Shown: piece by piece, positions 1 to 8,770 of the stretch
Layout: each line of letters opens with the position of its first letter
Position numbering within the stretch: position 1 is the first letter of the stretch
Source: BAIKAL-G1 sp943370385
Lineage (GTDB): Bacteria; Cyanobacteriota; Cyanobacteriia; PCC-6307; Cyanobiaceae
Direction of reading: 5' to 3'
Length of the DNA: 64,000 nt
Assembly: GCA_943370385.1 (NCBI GenBank)
Contig: CALRQT020000004.1
Location: forward strand, 124,001 to 188,000
The notes under the pieces: generated by a model
What the model was told of the DNA's origin: nothing
The model's database searches: none
Seen by the model: only the letters and a program-made list of their open reading frames with translations
Translations under genes and position numbers: made by a program

Positions 1-551
1 ATGCCGATGGCCACCAGCGGTTCCGGCCGCAGGGGGCTATCGGGCCGCTCGCCATCGAGCCGGGCCACGTGGGGTTCCCACTCGGCGATCTCTTCTTTCT
101 CGAGCAGCTCCATCGCCGGGAAATGGGGCGAAAACAGCTCAAACCGCTGGCGTAGGGCGCTGCATTCAGGCTCGCCTACGGCCAGCACCATCTTCGGGGT
201 GCGGAAGACGCAGCGGTTGCGCTCCGGCTCGCTGAGCAGGGAGGCGTAGCGCTCGATCATTTCGGCCGTGCGCTTCACCTTGAGGGCCTTCTCAAGCGTG
301 TAATTGGTTTCGATGTCGCCGCAGTGGATCGTTTGGCTGTTGCTGCTGGCCTTGGAGTTCACCTGGGCCAGCTGGTCGTAGCGCTCCACCAGGGTGAGGT
401 GGCCCAGGTCGGTGTAGCGGGCTAGCTCAAACAGCAGGGCCGTGCCGCACACCCCTCCGCCGACAATCAAGACATCGGTCAGGGTTTCCGCCGCTGGGTC
501 AGGGCCAGTGCTTGGGCTGGGGCGCTCAACCGCAGGGGCGGGGGTGACCAT
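1..551 (-). CDS. mqo: Malate:quinone oxidoreductase, N-terminal part (gene runs off the left edge)
   Basis: The reading frame starts at an ATG at 551 and stays open to the window edge, giving 183 codons. After a 25-residue Pro-rich leader comes a Rossmann FAD-binding motif, DVLIVGGGVCGTALLFELAR, followed by an acidic strand end (LVERYDQLA) and the segment NSKASSNSQTIHCGDIETNY. This segment is typical of Mqo, the membrane-associated FAD enzyme that oxidises malate to oxaloacetate and passes electrons to quinone. The C-terminal half with the catalytic region is outside the window, so another FAD-dependent oxidoreductase of the same superfamily cannot be fully excluded. It is followed on the other strand by a tRNA gene. 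Confidence 0.82.
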   Translation of the reverse strand, partial: MVTPAPAVERPSPSTGPDPAAETLTDVLIVGGGVCGTALLFELARYTDLGHLTLVERYDQLAQVNSKASSNSQTIHCGDIETNYTLEKALKVKRTAEMIERYASLLSEPERNRCVFRTPKMVLAVGEPECSALRQRFELFSPHFPAMELLEKEEIAEWEPHVARLDGERPDSPLRPEPLVAIG

Positions 552-778
552 GGCAAAGGCAGGGGGACCAGGGGGGGGAGTCAGACTCCTGAGGGGACGC
601 AGGCGCCGATCAGGGCGGCCTGCTGACGGCCGCGAAGGGCCGCATCAAGCAGCCATCGTGCCTGAGCGCTGTTCCCCCAGATCTCTCGGCGGGCTCCAGC
701 GCTGGATCGGAGCCTGAAAGGGCCGAGCGGCTACCCCGTCGTGACCTATGCTCCTTCAAGCGCCAGAGGCGTGGCAAA

Positions 779-850
<72 letters not shown>

Positions 851-1003
851 TTTTGAACGGATTAATTGCTTGCATTGATCGCAAGTCGATACGGTTATTT
901 TTCCCCTTGATACCAATCAGATCAGGTTGATCTCAGCCCTTGATTGGATTGGTTCCTTCTAGGAGAGCCCCTCTTTTTGTTGTGCTCTGCGGAAGGAAGG
1001 CGT

Positions 1004-2653
1004 TTAGGTGGGTGGCAATCCTTCTGGCCCCTCCACCAGCAGGGCCAGGCCGCTGGCTTCGGCCACCGCATCGGCGCAGGAGCGCAGGCTCCAGCACTCC
1101 AGGCTGAGATCGGGCTCCGGGTGACCCGCCTCGGCGGGTTGGGCTCGCAGCAGGATGCGAACCCCAGTGGCGGCGGCCTTCGGCCCCACCGCCTTCACCT
1201 TGAGGCTGCCAATCAGGGCCTGGGGGCGCCGGTCTAGGGCTGCAGCTAGGCGCAGCAACAGGGCCATCTCCGACACCGTGCGCCGCTCCTCGCGCCCCTC
1301 GATCAACTGCCAGGACTCATGGCGTTTCTTCGGCAGACCGCGGCGGTGGTACCGGGCAATGGCAGCCACCATTAAATGTTCGGTTTCGGAATAGCCGAGC
1401 AGCTCGCCGTGGCGGATCAAATACCAGGTGTGTTTGTGATAGGCGGCGATGTTGATGTGTTTGCCGCAGCCGTGCAGCTGGGCCGCCGCCCAGAGCAGCA
1501 GGCGGCCGGGGCCCAGATCGTGGTGCAGCAGGCCCCGGGTCTGGTCGTAGAGGCTGAGGGCATGGACGGCGACCCGTTCGGCCTGGGGTTGGTCGACGGC
1601 GTAGTTGCGGGCCAGGTGGCGCACCGTGCGCTCCCGGATCGTGCTCTGGAAGGCGAAGCGGTCATCGAGCAGCTGGTTGCGCAGCATCCAGTCCACGATC
1701 AGGCCTTCGCGCAGGGCCCGATCACAAACCACCAGTTCCTTGGCCTGCAGCATCGTCATCGCGGTCTGCAGGATCAACGCCCCGGGCACGATGATTTCGG
1801 CGCGGCGGTCGTTGATGGCCGTGAGGGCGCGGCGCTGCTCCGGCGTCATGGCCACGAGCCGATCGACCAGTTGGTCGATGCGGGCGCGGCTGAGCCGGTA
1901 GCCCTGGAGCTTGAGGGGGGGCTTGGCGTCTTCGGCGGCGGCCAGGGCGGCCAGGGCCATGGCCGTGCCGCTGGTGCCCACCAGCACCGGGCTCTCGCCG
2001 GGGCGCAGGGCCTGGCGCACCTGGGCGACGGCTGGATCGAGGGCTCCCTGGATATAGGCCTCGAGGAACTGGCGCCGGCCAAGCGGCAAGGGATCGTCCT
2101 GGATGAACTCCCGCAGCAGCCGCACGGCGCCGATGCGGGTGCTGGTGAGGGCCCGGGCATCGCGGCCATCGGCGAGCACCAGTTCGGTGGAGCCACCGCC
2201 GATGTCGAGGATGAAATGGGGCGCATCGCCAAAACTCATGCCCGAGAGCACGCCCAGGTAGATCAGGCGCGCCTCCTCCGGGCCGCTGACCAAATCCACC
2301 TCCAGGCCCAATTGCTCCTGCAACGTCGCCAGGAACTCGCGGCCGTTGGGGGCCTCGCGCACGGCGCTGGTGGCGGCGGTGACGATCTGCTCCACCCCCT
2401 GGCTATGGGCCAGGTCGCGGCAGTGGCGCAGGGTCAGGAAGGCGCGCTCCACCGAGGCGGCGCTGAGGTGGCCCGTGTCTGGATCGCGCTCGCCCAGGCG
2501 GGTGGCGCTTTTTTCGGCCAGCACGACGCTGAAGCTATGCAGCACTGGATCCACCGCCGCAATCAGCAGGTGAATCGAATTGGTGCCGATGTCGATGGCC
2601 GCGACCCGGCGCAGGGCGCTCCCTGGGGCAGGGCTGGAGGGGGAGACGGTCAC
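1004..2653 (-). CDS. ppx: Exopolyphosphatase / pppGpp phosphohydrolase family (Ppx/GppA)
   Basis: This gene encodes about 549 residues. The N-terminal ASKHA-fold phosphate loop is visible as AAIDIGTNSIHLLIA (DIGTNS at residues 21-26), and the second nucleotide loop as FILDIGGGSTELVLADG. The C-terminal half contains an HD-like helical region (RLLLWAAAQLHGCGKHIN) typical of long Ppx proteins. The enzyme removes terminal phosphates from polyphosphate and may hydrolyse pppGpp. The open frame continues upstream to 2908, but that part overlaps the divergent prenyltransferase gene and is Pro/Gly-rich. I therefore chose the GTG at 2653, just before the conserved domain. The exact start is uncertain. 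Confidence 0.9.
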   Translation of the reverse strand: MTVSPSSPAPGSALRRVAAIDIGTNSIHLLIAAVDPVLHSFSVVLAEKSATRLGERDPDTGHLSAASVERAFLTLRHCRDLAHSQGVEQIVTAATSAVREAPNGREFLATLQEQLGLEVDLVSGPEEARLIYLGVLSGMSFGDAPHFILDIGGGSTELVLADGRDARALTSTRIGAVRLLREFIQDDPLPLGRRQFLEAYIQGALDPAVAQVRQALRPGESPVLVGTSGTAMALAALAAAEDAKPPLKLQGYRLSRARIDQLVDRLVAMTPEQRRALTAINDRRAEIIVPGALILQTAMTMLQAKELVVCDRALREGLIVDWMLRNQLLDDRFAFQSTIRERTVRHLARNYAVDQPQAERVAVHALSLYDQTRGLLHHDLGPGRLLLWAAAQLHGCGKHINIAAYHKHTWYLIRHGELLGYSETEHLMVAAIARYHRRGLPKKRHESWQLIEGREERRTVSEMALLLRLAAALDRRPQALIGSLKVKAVGPKAAATGVRILLRAQPAEAGHPEPDLSLECWSLRSCADAVAEASGLALLVEGPEGLPPT

Positions 2654-2778
2654 GCGTCCAGCCAGGTCGGATTCCGGGCCACTTTGCCACCGGGGGTCGG
2701 GGCCGGCGGGCGGGTCGTCAGGGACGCCGAACGGGGCGCCCAGGCCTAGGGTTCGCCCCAGATTGGGGGATATCTGGG

Positions 2779-3672
2779 GTGGCGGCAGCTGGATCGCTCC
2801 GGTTCCTGAAGAGCGGCTTAGCCCTGTTGCGCTGGGATAAGCCCAGCGGTCGGCTGATCCTGCTGATCCCGGCTGGCTGGAGCCTCTGGCTCCTGCCCAC
2901 CAGCCCACCCGATCCAGCCCTGGTGCTGCTGATCGTGCTCGGCGGCCTGGCGGTGAGTGGCGCCGGCTGCGTTGCCAACGACCTCTGGGACCGGCGCATC
3001 GATCCGTTGGTGGAGCGCACCCGCCTGCGGCCCCTGGCCAGTGGCGCCATCGGCGTCTCAGCGGCGTTGGGCTTGCTGCTGCTCTGTTTGGTGGTGGCCC
3101 TGGGGGTGGTGCTGGCCCTGCCGGCCGCCAGCCGCGGCCTGTGCCTGGTTCTGGCCATGGCGGCGCTCCCTCCGGTCCTTCTCTACCCCTCGGCCAAGCG
3201 TTGGTTCGCCCTGCCCCAGCTGGTGCTCGCCCTCTGTTGGGGCTTTGCCGTACTGATTCCTTGGGCCGCCGCCCAGGCCAACCTGGCCGGCGGCTGGCCC
3301 CTGGCCCTGGCCTGGCTAGCCACCCTGCTCTGGTGTTTCGGCTTTGACACCGCCTACGCCATGGCCGACCGGCCGGACGACCGGGCCCTGGGCATCCGCA
3401 GCAGCGCCCTGACCCTGGGGGCAGCCGCGCCAGCCGCGATTGGCGTCTGTTATGCCCTTGCCGCCCTGGCCCTGGCCCTAGCGGCCCGCCTGACGGGGGT
3501 GTCTCCCTGGTTTTGGCCGGCCTGGGGCCTGGCGGCGGCCGGCATGGTGCGGGGCGCCTGGCAGCTGGGCTTGCCCCAGTTGCCCCGCTCGGCCTACGGC
3601 CGCCATTTCAGCCAGCAGGTTTGGCTGGGCTCCCTGCTGTTGTTGGCCCTGGTGCTGGGGCGCTGGCCATGA
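2779..3672 (+). CDS. ubiA: UbiA-family 4-hydroxybenzoate polyprenyltransferase
   Basis: A 297-residue integral membrane protein with a GTG start. The first Asp-rich prenyl-diphosphate motif is NDLWDRRID (N67, D68, D71, D75), followed by the family sequence VERTRLRPLASGAI. The second motif lies in AYAMADRPDDRALGIRSSAL. The rest is made of hydrophobic helices. By homology it attaches a long isoprenoid tail to 4-hydroxybenzoate, an early step of plastoquinone synthesis in cyanobacteria. The start is 125 bp from the divergent ppx start. The stop overlaps the next start in an ATGA arrangement, so it is probably co-transcribed with the carboxypeptidase gene. Confidence 0.9.
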   Translation: MAAAGSLRFLKSGLALLRWDKPSGRLILLIPAGWSLWLLPTSPPDPALVLLIVLGGLAVSGAGCVANDLWDRRIDPLVERTRLRPLASGAIGVSAALGLLLLCLVVALGVVLALPAASRGLCLVLAMAALPPVLLYPSAKRWFALPQLVLALCWGFAVLIPWAAAQANLAGGWPLALAWLATLLWCFGFDTAYAMADRPDDRALGIRSSALTLGAAAPAAIGVCYALAALALALAARLTGVSPWFWPAWGLAAAGMVRGAWQLGLPQLPRSAYGRHFSQQVWLGSLLLLALVLGRWP

Positions 3673-4649
3673 CGGGCGGTTTGCCTGGCGCTCCTAGCCC
3701 CGTCACCGGGGGGCAACCGGCGCCCCTGCGCCGCGGCGATCGGGTGCGCCTGGTGGCGGCTAGCTCCGCCCTCGACGACCTGGAGCGCCTCCAGAACGGC
3801 ATCGCCGTGCTGGAGGGCTGGGGCCTGGAGGTGCTGGCCCATCCCGAGCCCCTGCGCCGCTGGGGCTACCTGGCCGGCGCCGACCTTGAGCGGCGCGGTG
3901 ATTTGATCGCCCCCTCCCCGGAAGGTGCCGGCCAGGCTGAAGCCGAAGCCGGCACCGACCGGGCCTCCCTGCTGGCCTGCATGCGCGGCGGCTGGGGGGC
4001 GGCCCGGCTGCTGGAACAGCCCCTGGAGCTGCCGGCGGGCTGGTTGCTGGGTTTCTCCGATGTCACCTCCCTGCTCTGGGCCATGGCGTCCCGGGGCCTG
4101 GGCGGCGCTATCCATGGCCCCCTGGTCACCAGCCTGGCCACGGAGCCCGAGTGGAGCCGCGAGCGGCTACGCGACCTCCTGTTTGGCCTTCCCCTGGCCG
4201 ATCTGCAGGGGGTGGGCTGGAGCGGTGGCACCGCCACCGGCCCCCTGCTTGCCGGCAACCTCACCGTGGCCACCCACCTGCTCGGCACCCGCCACCTGCC
4301 CCATTTGCAGGGGGCGATCCTGGTCCTGGAGGACGTGGGCGAAGCGCCCTATCGCCTCGATCGCCTGCTCACCCACTGGCGCCTCTGCGGAGCCCTGCAG
4401 CAGCTGGCCGGCATCGGCTTGGGTCGCTTCACGGGCTGCGACGACCCCGAGGGCGAGCCTGGGGAAGCCGGCCCCGAACCGGCCCGGCGGTTCACGGCCG
4501 AGCAGGTCCTGCGCGATCGCACCGCCGACCTCGGTATCCCGGTCGTGGCCGGGCTTCCCGTGGGCCATGAGCCAGGCAACGCCGCCCTGCCGTTAGGGGT
4601 GCGGGCCCGGCTCGATGGCCAGCGGGGGCTGCTCCAGATCCTTCGTTAG
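3669..4649 (+). CDS. LD-carboxypeptidase (peptidase family S66, LdcA-like)
   Basis: A 326-residue protein, counted from the ATG that overlaps the upstream stop. The S66 signature is clear: RGGWGAARLL precedes the nucleophile Ser130 in GWLLGFSDVTSLLWAM, Glu221 lies in LVLEDVGEAPYRLDR, and His300 lies in LPVGHEPGNAALPLG, matching the Ser-Glu-His triad. The enzyme releases the terminal D-Ala from muropeptides during peptidoglycan recycling. There is no signal peptide, which fits a cytoplasmic recycling enzyme. It is translationally coupled to the prenyltransferase gene and converges on ispD with a 4-nt overlap. The open frame upstream of 3669 is a by-product of the preceding gene. Confidence 0.9.
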   Translation: MTGGLPGAPSPVTGGQPAPLRRGDRVRLVAASSALDDLERLQNGIAVLEGWGLEVLAHPEPLRRWGYLAGADLERRGDLIAPSPEGAGQAEAEAGTDRASLLACMRGGWGAARLLEQPLELPAGWLLGFSDVTSLLWAMASRGLGGAIHGPLVTSLATEPEWSRERLRDLLFGLPLADLQGVGWSGGTATGPLLAGNLTVATHLLGTRHLPHLQGAILVLEDVGEAPYRLDRLLTHWRLCGALQQLAGIGLGRFTGCDDPEGEPGEAGPEPARRFTAEQVLRDRTADLGIPVVAGLPVGHEPGNAALPLGVRARLDGQRGLLQILR

Positions 4650-5353
4650 CCCCTAACCCTGGTGCCGGAACCCTGGTGCCGGGCGGCCAGCACCGCTTCG
4701 GCGATGGTCAGGTCGAAGGGGGTGGTGATCTTGAGGTTGGAAGGGGGAGCCTCGATCACCCGCACCGGCCAGCCCAGCCGCTCGAACAAGGAGGCGTCAT
4801 CCGTCACGGTCCAGCCCTCTTCGCTGGCGCGGCGGTGGGCCTGGCGGAGGCGCTCCACCCCAAACCCCTGGGGCGTCTGGGCTCCCCAGAGTTCGCTGCG
4901 ATCCGGGGTGCCACGGATCGTGCCGCTGGCATCCACCTGCTTGATCGTGTCGGTGACCCGGGTGGCGGCAATCACGGCCTCGCCGGCCCGCACCGCGGCC
5001 CCACAGCGGGCGATCAGCTCCGGAGTTACCAGGCAGCGGGCGCCGTCGTGGATCAACACGTCCTCGGCCCCGGCCGGCAGGGCCTCCAGGCCCCGGCTCA
5101 CCGACTCCTGGCGGGTGTCGCCTCCCTCAATCCAAACCACCGGCCGGTCCGGCTCGGCGGCGTCCACCAGGGACCGGATCGCCGCCCCATCCACCGGCTG
5201 ACCGACCAGACCAATCCAAACAATCTCAGGGCAGGCCAGGGCGGCCTCCAGGGTCCAGGCCAGCACCGGCCGGCCCGCCAGGGGCAGCAACAACTTGTTC
5301 CCAGGGGCTCCCATGCGCCGGCCACTGCCGGCGGCGGCAATCAGCAAATGCAC
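4646..5353 (-). CDS. ispD: 2-C-methyl-D-erythritol 4-phosphate cytidylyltransferase
   Basis: A 235-residue protein of normal family length. The N-terminal nucleotidyltransferase motif MHLLIAAAGSGRRMG is followed by NKLLLPLAGRPVLAWTL, then VLIHDGARCLVTPELI with its conserved DGAR, ATRVTDTIKQV, and WGAQTPQGF. It ends with the family segment VTDDASLFERLGWPV. It transfers CMP to MEP in the non-mevalonate isoprenoid pathway, which supplies carotenoids, phytol and the quinone tail added by the nearby UbiA protein. It is convergent with the LD-carboxypeptidase and divergent from the GT9-like gene, 80 bp apart. Confidence 0.96.
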   Translation of the reverse strand: MHLLIAAAGSGRRMGAPGNKLLLPLAGRPVLAWTLEAALACPEIVWIGLVGQPVDGAAIRSLVDAAEPDRPVVWIEGGDTRQESVSRGLEALPAGAEDVLIHDGARCLVTPELIARCGAAVRAGEAVIAATRVTDTIKQVDASGTIRGTPDRSELWGAQTPQGFGVERLRQAHRRASEEGWTVTDDASLFERLGWPVRVIEAPPSNLKITTPFDLTIAEAVLAARHQGSGTRVRG

Positions 5354-5433
5354 AAGCGTTCAGTCTCCAGGGGGCATTAACAGAGGTGATCCATACAATC
5401 CAAGGGAGTCTCAATACCGTCCCGGCGACCGCC

Positions 5434-6294
5434 ATGCGCGTGCTGTTCCTGATACCGGGCGGGATCGCGTCCCAACTGCAGGCCTTGCCTGCGGTGGCCA
5501 CTGTGGCAGCCAGCCTTAAGGCCCAGATCCAGGTTGCCTGCGCCCCGGAGGCCGCCGCCAGCTGGAAGCTGTTGCCGGCGGTGGAGAAGGTGCTGCCCTT
5601 CAGCTTTGAGGAGGGTTCGAGCCTGGCCGACTGGGCCAACCTGCTGGGCAACGTGCGCGAACCGGATTTCCAGGTGTGTCTGAACCTGGCCTCCGGTCGC
5701 CAGGTGGATCTGATGCTCTCGATGAGCCACATCCCCACCCGGGTGGCCACGGGGGGCTTCTCCGCTACCGAGCGGATTTCCCTCGACCCCGGCACCTGGC
5801 CCCAGCAGGCCCTGGCCGCCTACCTGCGGCCCCTGGGCATCGGCCTCGATGCCAATGGCTACCGGCTTGCCCTGCCCAAGGCCGCCCTGGATCAGGCTGG
5901 TGCCGCCCTGCCCCCGGGCCAGGGGCCGGCCCTGTTGCTCGCCCCCACCAGGACGAGCCCTGCCGGTGCCAGGGCCGCTGCTGGTGACTGGCCGGCGTCC
6001 CAATGGCAGGGCCTGGAGGAGCGGGTGCGCCAGAAGCTGGCCGACCTGCGGGTGGTGACCCCGCTCACGGGCGGAACCCTGGTGGAGCGGGCGGCCCAGC
6101 TGGCCTGCTGTGATGTGGTGCTGAGTAGCGATCCGATCGCCAGTGAATTGGCCCTGCTCACGGGCACGCCCCTGGTGGCCCTAGGCCGGGAGCCGGCCAG
6201 CCTGCCCCAGCGTCCCGGCGTCGAGGGCCTGGGCGGCCCCGACCTGGGCCAGCTGGGCCTGGAGCCGGTCCTCCAGGCCCTTGGCCTTGGATGA
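5434..6294 (+). CDS. Glycosyltransferase family 9-like (heptosyltransferase-like) protein
   Basis: About 286 residues from the ATG that begins MRVLFLIPGGIASQLQALPA, a typical N-terminal Rossmann strand and Gly-rich turn of GT-B heptosyltransferases. The C-terminal part has CDVVLSSDPIASELALLTGTPLVALG, resembling the sugar-nucleotide-binding region where GT9 enzymes carry D-T/S-xxxHxAAAL. Here the His is absent and the protein is shorter than the usual 340-360 residues, so activity is uncertain. It could be a divergent or degenerate lipopolysaccharide glycosyltransferase. The stop overlaps the start of the potassium channel gene by 4 nt (ATGA). An upstream in-frame start at 5386 is possible but less likely. 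Confidence 0.68.
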   Translation: MRVLFLIPGGIASQLQALPAVATVAASLKAQIQVACAPEAAASWKLLPAVEKVLPFSFEEGSSLADWANLLGNVREPDFQVCLNLASGRQVDLMLSMSHIPTRVATGGFSATERISLDPGTWPQQALAAYLRPLGIGLDANGYRLALPKAALDQAGAALPPGQGPALLLAPTRTSPAGARAAAGDWPASQWQGLEERVRQKLADLRVVTPLTGGTLVERAAQLACCDVVLSSDPIASELALLTGTPLVALGREPASLPQRPGVEGLGGPDLGQLGLEPVLQALGLG

Positions 6295-7466
6295 TCCCGT
6301 CTGGGCGGCGGCCCAAGCCGCAAAAACGTCAGGTCCCCAGGGGCCGCCTGCAACGGCGACGCCCGGGCCACCGGTCCACCAGCCCCGGCCTGGCCCAAGC
6401 CCTGCTGCAGAGGGGCGGGGCCACGCCGCTGCTACTGCTGGCCGGAGTGGTGAATGCGGGAGCGGTGGGCTACCGCGCCACCGAGGCTTGGGACTGGGGC
6501 GATTGTTACTGGATGGTGCTGATCACGCTCAGCACCATGGGCTTCAGCGACCCCGCCACCAAGGTGCTCTCCGGCGGCGGCCGCGTCGTCACCACCCTGC
6601 TGCTGGTTGGGGGCCTGGTGGTGGTGCAGCAGACCCTGCAGAAACTGCTGGAATTAACCAACACCGGCTACTTCCAGATCCTTCGCGATCGACGCACCCG
6701 GCAGCAATTACGGCGCATGCATAACCACGTGATTCTCTGCGGCTACGGCCGCATCGGCCGCGAAATCGCCGAACAGCTCAGCGCCGAGGACGTGCCGCTG
6801 CTGGTGGTGGAGATGGACACCGAACGGGCCGCCGAGGCCCAGCAACGGGGCCTGCGGGTGCTGCTGGCCGATGCCACCCTCGATGAAACCCTGCAGGAGG
6901 CCGGCATCCACCAGTGCCGCTCCCTGGTTGCGGCCCTGCCCAACAACGCCGCCAACCTCTACGTGACCCTCAGCGCCCGCGGCCTGGCGCCCCATTGCCG
7001 CCTGATCGCCCGGGCCGATAGCGAGGAGGCCGAACGCAAGTTGCGCCTGGCCGGAGCCGACCAGGTGGTCAGTCCCTACGTGGCCGGCGGCCGCACCATG
7101 GCCGCCACCGCCCTGCGGCCCCTGGCTGTGACCTTTATGGAGTTGCTGGCCGGTTCCGATTGTGAGGTTGATGAATTCCAGCTCAGCCTCGATCCGGAGC
7201 AACTGGGGCTCCTCAATGGCCAGAGCCTGGCGGACCTGCAGCTGGGCCGCCGCAGCGGTGCCCTGGTGTTGGCGATCCGCACGCCCCCGTCCGAGGTCGG
7301 AGCCCCGGGGGAGCCAGTGGAATCGGAGCTGATCGCTAACCCCGGCGGCAGCGAACGGCTGGCGCCCGGCCAGCTGCTGGTGGTGCTCGGCAGCAAGCAA
7401 CAACTCAATCGCTTTGCCGAACTGCTGGGCCCCAGCTTGGCCAGCGTCGAGGTGATGTCGTCCTGA
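6291..7466 (+). CDS. Two-TM potassium channel with cytoplasmic RCK (TrkA-N/TrkA-C) domains
   Basis: A 391-residue protein. A basic N-terminus (residues 1-40) is followed by TM1 (about 45-60), a pore loop DCYWMVLITLSTMGFSD (71-87) and TM2 (about 98-115). The RCK/TrkA-N Rossmann fold then begins at NHVILCGYGRIGREIAEQL, and a TrkA-C-like domain ends the protein. This is the MthK-type ligand-gated K+ channel layout. The selectivity filter reads T-M-G-F-S-D where typical channels have T-V-G-Y-G-D, so ion selectivity may differ. The gene overlaps the upstream GT9-like gene by 4 nt and lies 78 bp before fabG. Confidence 0.88.
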   Translation: MIPSGRRPKPQKRQVPRGRLQRRRPGHRSTSPGLAQALLQRGGATPLLLLAGVVNAGAVGYRATEAWDWGDCYWMVLITLSTMGFSDPATKVLSGGGRVVTTLLLVGGLVVVQQTLQKLLELTNTGYFQILRDRRTRQQLRRMHNHVILCGYGRIGREIAEQLSAEDVPLLVVEMDTERAAEAQQRGLRVLLADATLDETLQEAGIHQCRSLVAALPNNAANLYVTLSARGLAPHCRLIARADSEEAERKLRLAGADQVVSPYVAGGRTMAATALRPLAVTFMELLAGSDCEVDEFQLSLDPEQLGLLNGQSLADLQLGRRSGALVLAIRTPPSEVGAPGEPVESELIANPGGSERLAPGQLLVVLGSKQQLNRFAELLGPSLASVEVMSS

Positions 7467-7544
7467 GCCAGCGGCATAAGGGCTTCACCCCAGCCGTTGC
7501 CCCACGGCATACGATCCCCTGACCCTCTTTCTGGCCGTCCTCGC

Positions 7545-8297
7545 ATGGCAAACAGTGCGCCCCTCGCGGGTCAAACCGCCCTGGTGACCGGGGCCAGCCG
7601 TGGCATCGGCCGGGCGATTGCCCTGGAGTTAGCGGCGGCTGGGGCCACCGTGGTGGTGAATTACGCCAGCTCTCCGGAGGCGGCTGAGGCCGTGGTGGCC
7701 GAGATCGGCGCCACCGGCGGCCAGGCCTGGAGTTTCCAGGCCAACGTGGCCGAGGAGGCCGAGGTGGAAGCGATGGTGAAGGTGGTGCTGGAGCGCCAGG
7801 GGCGCCTTGATGTGCTCGTGAATAACGCTGGCATCACCCGCGATGGCCTGGTGATGCGCATGAAGACCGGCGATTGGCAGAGCGTGATCGACCTCAATCT
7901 CACCGGCGTCTTCCTCTGTACCCGGGCGGTGAGCCGGGCGATGCTCAAGGCCCGTAGCGGCCGCATCATCAACATCACCTCGGTGGTGGGCCTGATGGGT
8001 AACGCCGGCCAGGCCAACTACAGCGCCGCCAAGGCGGGCCTGATTGGCCTCACCCGCAGCAATGCGGCTGAATTCGCCAGCCGCGGCGTCACCGTGAATG
8101 CGGTGGCGCCCGGTTTCATCGACACCGATATGACCAAGGACCTGGCTCCAGAGCCGATCCTGGCCGCGATTCCCCTGGGTCGTCTGGGTAAACCGGAAGA
8201 AGTGGCCGGTGCCGTGCGCTTCCTGGCGGCCGATCCGGCCGCGGCCTACATGACCGGCCAGGTGCTGCAGGTGGACGGCGGCATGGTGATGCGCTGA
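7545..8297 (+). CDS. fabG: 3-oxoacyl-[acyl-carrier-protein] reductase
   Basis: A 250-residue classical short-chain dehydrogenase. The NADP-binding motif TGASRGIGRAIA, the NNAG motif (LVNNAGITRDGLVMRM), the catalytic Ser in INITSVVGLMGNAGQANYSAAKAG with the YxxxK pair, and the C-terminal MTGQVLQVDGGMVM are all present. The RDGL and GQANYSAAK segments are typical of FabG, which reduces 3-ketoacyl-ACP in fatty acid elongation, rather than of other SDRs. The ATG at 7545 immediately precedes the conserved fold, and the longer frame from 7497 adds a non-conserved leader. The gene is convergent with a small membrane protein gene, with a stem-loop between them. Confidence 0.95.
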   Translation: MANSAPLAGQTALVTGASRGIGRAIALELAAAGATVVVNYASSPEAAEAVVAEIGATGGQAWSFQANVAEEAEVEAMVKVVLERQGRLDVLVNNAGITRDGLVMRMKTGDWQSVIDLNLTGVFLCTRAVSRAMLKARSGRIINITSVVGLMGNAGQANYSAAKAGLIGLTRSNAAEFASRGVTVNAVAPGFIDTDMTKDLAPEPILAAIPLGRLGKPEEVAGAVRFLAADPAAAYMTGQVLQVDGGMVMR

Positions 8298-8336
8298 GGG
8301 GCGATCCCGCGCTTGAGTTGCTGCTGTGGATCACGC

Positions 8337-8369
8337 TCCAGTTGGTCAAGACGACCTAGATCAACTGGA
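8337..8369. terminator. Stem-loop between convergent genes (possible bidirectional terminator)
   Basis: An 11-bp stem with one G-T pair, TCCAGTTGGTC (8337-8347) against GATCAACTGGA (8359-8369), closes an 11-nt loop. It lies between the fabG stop and the stop of the minus-strand gene at 8373. Neither side has a clear T-run, so it may be an RNA-stabilising structure rather than a strict intrinsic terminator. Confidence 0.5.
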
Positions 8370-8372
8370 CGT

Positions 8373-8651
8373 TCAAGGGGTGGCGGAAGAGGGGGTCTCG
8401 CTTGGAGCTGGGATCGGTCCTGTCGTTGTCGTTTCCAAGGGTTGGCCCAGGGCTTCCCGCAGCCGGCGGATCCGTTGCAGCAGTCGCAGGCGGCGGCTGC
8501 GGGCGGTGATCGTTAGGAACAGGCGCACCGGCACATAGATCAGGGCCATGGCCAGACCCAGGCCAGCAATCACCAAAAAGGTGATCACATTGGGCCCCGA
8601 GGTCGGATCGGTCAGGGTCTCTTCCAGGGTGGCGCGCAAGGTTTCCTCCAT
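8373..8651 (-). CDS. Small single-pass membrane protein of unknown function
   Basis: 92 residues from the ATG at 8651. An acidic N-terminus (MEETLRATLEETLTDPT) is followed by one hydrophobic helix, VITFLVIAGLGLAMALIYVPV (about residues 22-42). Next comes a strongly basic amphipathic segment (RSRRLRLLQRIRRLREALG) and a Thr/Pro-rich tail. The charge pattern predicts the basic part in the cytoplasm. I do not recognise the family. It is divergent from groEL with 125 bp between the starts. The ordered domain structure and absence of a better frame on the other strand support it as a real gene. Confidence 0.62.
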   Translation of the reverse strand: MEETLRATLEETLTDPTSGPNVITFLVIAGLGLAMALIYVPVRLFLTITARSRRLRLLQRIRRLREALGQPLETTTTGPIPAPSETPSSATP

Positions 8652-8744
8652 GGCGGCACCCTATCGACCCTGGCCTGGGGCTGCCGCCCGATTCGGGTTT
8701 CCCCACCCGCTTGCACCTGCGTTGGGCAGGGGCGTTATGGGAGC

Positions 8745-8770
8745 CTGAGGCGATCGCTTTCCTGCCTCAG
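8745..8770 (+). promoter_or_regulatory. Inverted repeat containing a HIP1 site, just upstream of groEL
   Basis: CTGAGGC (8745-8751) and GCCTCAG (8764-8770) form a 7-bp inverted repeat with a 12-nt spacer, ending 6 nt before the groEL ATG. The left arm and spacer include the cyanobacterial palindrome GCGATCGC (8750-8757). I found no CIRCE element (TTAGCACTC-N9-GAGTGCTAA) upstream of this gene. The hairpin could affect ribosome access, which is an inference. Confidence 0.4.

Noticed and set aside
1376..2749. 457-codon plus-strand open frame opposite ppx
   Set aside because: Ala/Gly/Gln-rich shadow frame of the Ppx gene, which has intact motifs on the minus strand.
3513..3668. Upstream extension of the LD-carboxypeptidase frame
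   Set aside because: It lies wholly inside the UbiA gene, and the ATGA overlap at 3669 gives the normal family start.
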